NCBI RefSeq assembly: GCF_000246855.1
Contig: NC_016609.1
Location: forward strand, 3,286,001-3,350,000
Origin: Niastella koreensis GR20-10
Lineage (GTDB): Bacteria > Bacteroidota > Bacteroidia > Chitinophagales > Chitinophagaceae
Direction of reading: 5' to 3'
DNA length: 64,000 nt
Position numbers and translations under genes: made by a program. Positions 60,111-64,000 of this stretch are shown here, piece by piece. The first letter of the stretch is position 1, and each line of letters begins with the position of its first letter. The notes below the pieces were generated by a model that saw only the letters and a list, made by a program, of their open reading frames with translations, did not search any database and was not told the origin of the DNA.

Positions 60111-60446
60111 ATGGCAAAAAAGAAACGCATTGCTGCAAAAAGGACTCATCTGGTAAATAAAAAGACAGCAGCCCCCAAAAAGAAAGCTGCCGGTAAAAAG
60201 AAAAAAGCTGCAAAAAAATCGTTTACCTCTTCCAGGATCCTGACCCAACGGCTGGTAATACACACGAATGATATTACCAAGATCCTTGGTATAAACATTC
60301 GTACTGCACAACGGTTACTCCAAAGCATCCGGGAATCTTTAGGGCGGAAGAAAAAAGATTATGTGTCAATAAGGGAGTTTGCCGATTATGTGCACCTCGG
60401 TGAAGAAGAAGTAAGGCAAAATCTAAGTACAACCTCTCTCAACTAG
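60111..60446 (+). CDS. HTH protein with lysine-rich histone-like N-terminal tail
   Basis: From ATG 60111 the protein has 111 residues. The first 38 are almost only Lys, Ala and Pro (AKKKRIAAKR, KKTAAPKKKAAGKKKKAAKK), like histone-H1-type tails. The remainder is a helix-turn-helix domain seen in small Bacteroidota DNA-binding proteins (NDITKILGINIRTAQRLLQSIRE, then VSIREFADYVHLGEEEV). It probably binds DNA with the tail adding non-specific affinity. It ends the plus-strand block and is followed by a very strong hairpin. Confidence 0.8.
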   Translation: MAKKKRIAAKRTHLVNKKTAAPKKKAAGKKKKAAKKSFTSSRILTQRLVIHTNDITKILGINIRTAQRLLQSIRESLGRKKKDYVSIREFADYVHLGEEEVRQNLSTTSLN

Positions 60447-60472
60447 CTAATAGAACAGACGATTTTTACAAT

Positions 60473-60530
60473 ATAACCTGTATTTAAAGGATAGCCGGCT
60501 TAATTGGGTCAGCCTTTAAATACAGGTTAT
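60473..60530. terminator. Perfect 18-bp inverted repeat, bidirectional terminator
   Basis: ATAACCTGTATTTAAAGG (60473-60490) and CCTTTAAATACAGGTTAT (60513-60530) are exact complements with a 22-nt loop. It lies between convergent genes ending at 60446 and 60568. Flanks are A/T-rich. Confidence 0.75.
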
Positions 60531-60567
60531 GTGTAATTTAAACGTACTGCACAGTGTCCTTTATCAA

Positions 60568-61482
60568 CTACTTTAAACGTTCGCGCTTTCCATCTTTATC
60601 AACCCTATAAAAATTATTCCCTTTTATAAAAAGGGCTTCAGAAACTCCTGCAGCATGATTAGTATCTACATTAATTATCTTCCCATTGAAAAATGAGGTA
60701 ACCTTGTCTACTATTGTATGACCTGTGATGATCATCTTTGCATCAAACTTTTTCAGAATGGTATCCACCTGGCCTTCAGAAACAGCCGCCCTGTAATAAC
60801 CCCGGTACCAAAAGGGAGACTCATCACTGTTTAAAATAGCATGTAAGGCAGGATCAGTAAACAGCTCATTAGCCCTGGTATAATATGGCCGGGCCAGCTC
60901 ATTGATCTCCGTAACTGACAAATTCAATTTCAACAACGCTTCTGATATCCCTCCATGAACAAACAGGATATCCCCTATTTGTTCAATTATATTTTTAGTA
61001 CGTAACCATCGCCACAATTCACTATTGCCATCATACAATGCTGTTGCCGGGTGCCGGGAACCTGATGGCGTTATTGCATATTTGGGATGTATATAACGCC
61101 AATCGCCATTCATATTCATGATCTCATGATTGCCAAGAATAAAATGCACATGCCCGCCATCCCTTTGGGCCCTTTCTTCCAAAGAATAGATCAGCCAGAG
61201 GCACTCCATCACTTCTTCACCACGGTCAAAGCAGTCTCCCAGTATAACCAAATGATTATCTTTAAACGACCATTTCAGGTATTTATCTATTATTTTATAA
61301 TTTCTCAACAGCAGGAACAGCGATTTGAAATTCCCTTCAATATCAGACAAAACAAAAATTTGTTTAGGCGCATCATATACGCTTCTTTCATTACGCAATT
61401 GTTCCTGTAACCGCAGGTGGTAATACCTGCCATCTGCATCCAGACCCGGAACAAGCATAGGTATATTAACTTTTGTAAGCAT
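60568..61482 (-). CDS. Calcineurin-like metallophosphoesterase
   Basis: This 304-residue protein has the metallophosphoesterase motifs in order: VLSDIEGN (Asp47, with Glu where many have His), GDCFDRGEE (82-90), GNHEIMN (117-123), IITGHTIV and a late His-containing segment (NVDTNHAAG). The arrangement resembles Shewanella-like bacterial phosphatases of the PPP type. There is no signal peptide, so it is cytosolic. It is the last gene of a minus-strand run and starts 45 bp after the thioredoxin-like lipoprotein. Substrate unknown. Confidence 0.85.
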   Translation of the reverse strand: MLTKVNIPMLVPGLDADGRYYHLRLQEQLRNERSVYDAPKQIFVLSDIEGNFKSLFLLLRNYKIIDKYLKWSFKDNHLVILGDCFDRGEEVMECLWLIYSLEERAQRDGGHVHFILGNHEIMNMNGDWRYIHPKYAITPSGSRHPATALYDGNSELWRWLRTKNIIEQIGDILFVHGGISEALLKLNLSVTEINELARPYYTRANELFTDPALHAILNSDESPFWYRGYYRAAVSEGQVDTILKKFDAKMIITGHTIVDKVTSFFNGKIINVDTNHAAGVSEALFIKGNNFYRVDKDGKRERLK

Positions 61483-61527
61483 TTACAAATATTCAGGTAT
61501 TTATCATTAATATGCTGCAACGCTGTT

Positions 61528-62091
61528 TCAAGGGGCCATTCGGTGACCAGAAAAAAACTCCCTCAGGTCTTCCCGTACTGTTCGGGGAATGGCAGCGACC
61601 TTTTTATATACTTTCCGGCTACTGGAATAGTATATGGTTGGTTTGTTCTCATACAACAAAAGCCTATGAGCCTCATTGGTGCTATCTAATAAAAGCTTAT
61701 CTGTTTCAGGCATCACTTTATTGTTCTCCTGGAAATACCCTCTGATGGATTTGTAGCCGCCATTTGCAGAAATAATAATAAAATGATTATTGGGTAAGTC
61801 ATTTTTATGTTCCGCAATGCTGTCAATGGTTTTATTACGGCATGCCGGACAGCTGGCTTGTACCGGCAATATCAGGAAAGCCAGGGAGTCTTCCTGTTCT
61901 TTATTAGAAACAGCAGACCTGGTTAGCTGCATAAGGTTATTAAAAATTGCAGATTGCCGGCTGTCATCTGCAATTAATTCAATGCTGTTTTTTTTATCCC
62001 CGGATTTGCAATGGATCGCCAATACTGACAGTATAAAAACAACTATATAGTAACCACTCTTCCCGGGAAGGTTATTTGATGATGTTCTCAT
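61528..62091 (-). CDS. Thioredoxin-like CxxC lipoprotein
   Basis: Taking the ATG at 62089-62091, the protein has 187 residues; a longer frame lacks a signal sequence. An uncleaved helix or lipoprotein signal ends at LAIHC (Cys28). The redox motif ASCPACRNK (Cys81, Cys84) follows a strand FLILPVQ, as in TlpA/thioredoxin-like folds, and a cis-Pro-like PTIYY comes near the end. Such proteins act in disulfide exchange outside the cytoplasm. It overlaps the DUF4221-like gene by 20 bp, indicating coupled translation. Confidence 0.72.
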   Translation of the reverse strand: MRTSSNNLPGKSGYYIVVFILSVLAIHCKSGDKKNSIELIADDSRQSAIFNNLMQLTRSAVSNKEQEDSLAFLILPVQASCPACRNKTIDSIAEHKNDLPNNHFIIISANGGYKSIRGYFQENNKVMPETDKLLLDSTNEAHRLLLYENKPTIYYSSSRKVYKKVAAIPRTVREDLREFFSGHRMAP

Positions 62092-63268
62092 TTTGTGCCA
62101 ATTGATTAATTGAATAGGAGCTGTCATCACTATATGCCAGTCGGATAAAATGCAAGGCAAATTCATCTCCTGCTTTCGTTTGGGCATAGATGCCACCCTC
62201 CTTTGTAAAAAATAAAGTATTGAGCCAAATGGTTTTATCTATTTCAGATTCACCTATAATTTTAAAATTTTCATTAAAAATGAGTAACCGTTGAGTTCTA
62301 TCCAGTTTTTTGGCCTTATACTCGGCCTCGCTTATTTTACTTTTGACTACACGTAAGTATCTATTTTTATAAGGGTCAAAATAAACAGGACCATATGAAT
62401 CCTTTGTTATATAATTCTCTAGTTGTTTTTCACCTGTTGAGAGTTCTTCTTTTGAAACGGGGGTAATGGGGGCATCCTGGTACTGGCTTTTGGCAAAATA
62501 AGCAGCGTGAAAATCTGCCAGGTTCGTTTCATAAATGCAGGTGTCTGCCGCAAAGCTGAAAACAAAACGGCCATGGTTATTATAGCAATAGCTGTAATCT
62601 AAAAAACTATATCCAAAAATATTTTTCTGGTATAATTCCGGCAGGTGATAATGCAGGGATGCCTTTTTGTTATGCAGGTCAAAGGCATATAACACCTTCC
62701 ATTTTTTCAAATCATCCAGGGAGGTTTCTTTAACATAGGGCCTTACTCCCGCAAATAAATGATTTCCTTTAAAAACGGGCGGGTTATTGTTATCGAATAA
62801 AGCAAAGGCATTATCAGGCTTTTCAACAAACTCAACTGATTTTTTGATCTTACCCACACTATTCAGCAGGTACAGCTTATTTTGATTAAATACAAAAACA
62901 CTGTCAAAGCTTTTAACATAAACCGTTGTTTTGTACAGTGAATGATGCAGCCATTCTTTAACCGGGATCCTTTTTATGGGTTGCGGAAATCGAAGCGTAT
63001 AAATATTCAATGACCCGGAACGCTGATCAAAAAAAGCTAAGTATTCCTTTCCGTTTTGTGAAAATACATTTACCGACTTAATAGCATTAAAAGTACTATC
63101 ATTCAAGGGTATTGAAATCGTATCTGGTTTGCTGGCAATTTGCACAGAATGGTATTGCGGTGGAATAAATACGTAGGTACTATCAATGGTAGCATCCCTT
63201 TCCCGGCATGCCTGGCTGCCTGCAAAAACAAACAAAATAATAACTGCAATATTTATTGTTTTCCTCAT
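62072..63268 (-). CDS. DUF4221-like lipoprotein
   Basis: This 398-residue lipoprotein has a signal ending in SQAC (Cys21). The mature part is a series of short beta-strand pairs typical of propeller-like folds (FLAFFDQRSGSLNIYTLRF, VLYAFDLHNKKASLHYHLPELY, FDPYKNRYLRVVKSKI). The overall order matches the Bacteroidota DUF4221 family, whose function is unknown. It lies between an unknown gene upstream and the CxxC lipoprotein downstream, with a 20-bp overlap to the latter. Confidence 0.72.
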   Translation of the reverse strand: MRKTINIAVIILFVFAGSQACRERDATIDSTYVFIPPQYHSVQIASKPDTISIPLNDSTFNAIKSVNVFSQNGKEYLAFFDQRSGSLNIYTLRFPQPIKRIPVKEWLHHSLYKTTVYVKSFDSVFVFNQNKLYLLNSVGKIKKSVEFVEKPDNAFALFDNNNPPVFKGNHLFAGVRPYVKETSLDDLKKWKVLYAFDLHNKKASLHYHLPELYQKNIFGYSFLDYSYCYNNHGRFVFSFAADTCIYETNLADFHAAYFAKSQYQDAPITPVSKEELSTGEKQLENYITKDSYGPVYFDPYKNRYLRVVKSKISEAEYKAKKLDRTQRLLIFNENFKIIGESEIDKTIWLNTLFFTKEGGIYAQTKAGDEFALHFIRLAYSDDSSYSINQLAQNENIIK

Positions 63269-63351
63269 TTTTATCGTTTTCCATTTTCTTAAATCATGCC
63301 ATATTGCCTGGTTATTTGAAACTCATCTTTACAAACGATTTAAGGAGCTTG

Positions 63352-64000
63352 CTATTTTTTTGAACGCACACGCATACTGTCTTCATAATGGTGCACCCAT
63401 TGCTTATACTCAGGGAACCCAGGCTGTTTATAATAGTCTTTTAAGATCGAATCGGTAACCGGAGTTTCGAAACCAAGTTTTAATATTATATCACGGGCAA
63501 CAATATATTGCAACAATCTTTCGCGAAGCTGTCCGGCGAAGTTTTGTTTTACCGCATCATATTGAAAAAGGTTACGCTTCTCTCTTACACCCAGGCTGTC
63601 ATTTCCATAATCAAAGTTGAATTTTTTTAAGACCTGAATGCGGTTATATTGATAGAAATAAGTAACCATTCCGTCGTAGTCTTCTTTTGACCTTAACCAC
63701 TTAGCCAAACTCCCGTTAAGCGTGGAGTCGCAAATAGCCTTCATATCTCCCTGTGTTAACCCGGATGTACTGTTTTTCATCAGGATGCTATTAAAATTCA
63801 AAAATGTCTCTGCGCGCTGTTCCTCCACTCTGTCAATTGTATGCACCTTAACCCAATCATAAATAAATGGGGAAACCTTTTCTTTATAGGATTCAAGAAT
63901 AGCCATTGACACTTCTTCACAGGTGTCCAGGTAACTTTTCCAGTTTAAATAGTCTTTTAAGGAGTTTATAATGAAGAAATCCTTTGTAGGTTGTTGTTTT
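63352..64000 (-). CDS. Unidentified protein, C-terminal part (start beyond window)
   Basis: The frame is open from the right edge to a stop at 63352-63354, giving at least 215 residues. There are internal GTG codons but no convincing start, so the gene probably begins outside the window. The visible part is highly helical and charged (VSMAILESYKEKVSPFIYDW, YFYQYNRIQVLKKFNFDYG, LLQYIVARDIILKLG). No family was recognised; the helical pattern recalls the N-terminal parts of some TlpA-like proteins, but no thioredoxin domain follows. It is 83 bp upstream of the DUF4221-like gene on the same strand. Confidence 0.55.
   Translation of the reverse strand, partial: KQQPTKDFFIINSLKDYLNWKSYLDTCEEVSMAILESYKEKVSPFIYDWVKVHTIDRVEEQRAETFLNFNSILMKNSTSGLTQGDMKAICDSTLNGSLAKWLRSKEDYDGMVTYFYQYNRIQVLKKFNFDYGNDSLGVREKRNLFQYDAVKQNFAGQLRERLLQYIVARDIILKLGFETPVTDSILKDYYKQPGFPEYKQWVHHYEDSMRVRSKK

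Noticed and set aside
59954-60160. 68-codon frame with several Cys, Ser and Thr between the 261-aa gene and the lysine-tailed HTH gene, considered as a lanthipeptide-type precursor
   Set aside because: It overlaps the first 50 bp of the HTH gene in another frame and runs through two inverted repeats. It shows no leader-core layout or family motif.

Overview
The window looks like a chromosomal segment of a free-living Bacteroidota bacterium, most probably family Chitinophagaceae (Chitinophaga/Niastella-like). This rests on three SusC/SusD pairs, two ECF-sigma/FecR regulator sets, FG-GAP/ASPIC surface lipoproteins, Bacteroidota TAnnTTTG promoter elements, absence of Shine-Dalgarno dependence, and many phrase-like intergenic palindromes. 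No rRNA, tRNA, CRISPR array, transposase or integrase was recognised.

Layout. 1-870: end of an unknown gene, a tiny secreted ORF and a two-helix membrane protein. 870-3780 (minus): ThuA-domain protein, then a probable lysine-catabolic pair (HglS/DUF1338 2-oxoadipate dioxygenase family and a saccharopine dehydrogenase). 4168-16169 (minus): a xylan utilisation locus made of an ECF sigma factor, FecR anti-sigma, SusC with STN domain, SusD, an IPT/TIG surface glycan-binding lipoprotein, a GH10 xylanase with a CBM inserted in its catalytic domain, and a separately transcribed GH43. 17177-21699 (plus): a second SusC/SusD pair without STN domain, preceded by a perfect LacI-type palindrome. 21762-23729 (minus): pirin-like cupin, an unknown protein and an exported intradiol dioxygenase. 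23874-26566: YycJ-like MBL hydrolase, HYC_CC_PP-like protein, a secreted unknown, DinB-like protein. 26862-39556 (plus): second sigma/FecR system with SusC, SusD, a very large FG-GAP/ASPIC lipoprotein and a vanadium-haloperoxidase-like lipoprotein, packed with zero or negative spacing. 39637-44926 (minus): YhcH-like protein, porin, secreted unknown, GH3 glycosidase.

45351-50715 (plus) is a leucine operon (leuC, leuD, a LeuA/CimA-type synthase, leuB) interrupted by a small four-helix-bundle gene that lies between 26-bp inverted repeats. 50880-55459 (plus) is a D-glucarate operon (HpaI-type aldolase, GntP permease, GarR-type reductase, GudD). 56012-60446 is the least familiar part: a MauE-like membrane protein, a small HTH regulator, a protein kinase fused to a LanC-like toroid that lacks zinc ligands, an unrecognised 261-aa protein and a lysine-tailed HTH protein, with inverted repeats in front of several of these genes. 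60568-64000 (minus) is an operon with a metallophosphoesterase, a CxxC thioredoxin-like lipoprotein, a DUF4221-like lipoprotein and a partial unknown.

Across the window many intergenic spaces carry palindromes built from short degenerate words, in at least six unrelated families. One GC-rich palindrome has entered a coding sequence in frame (FG-GAP lipoprotein, about residues 372-399), and one family brackets the four-helix-bundle gene. The most unusual items are the kinase-LanC cassette, the repeat-bracketed four-helix-bundle element and the in-frame coding palindrome.
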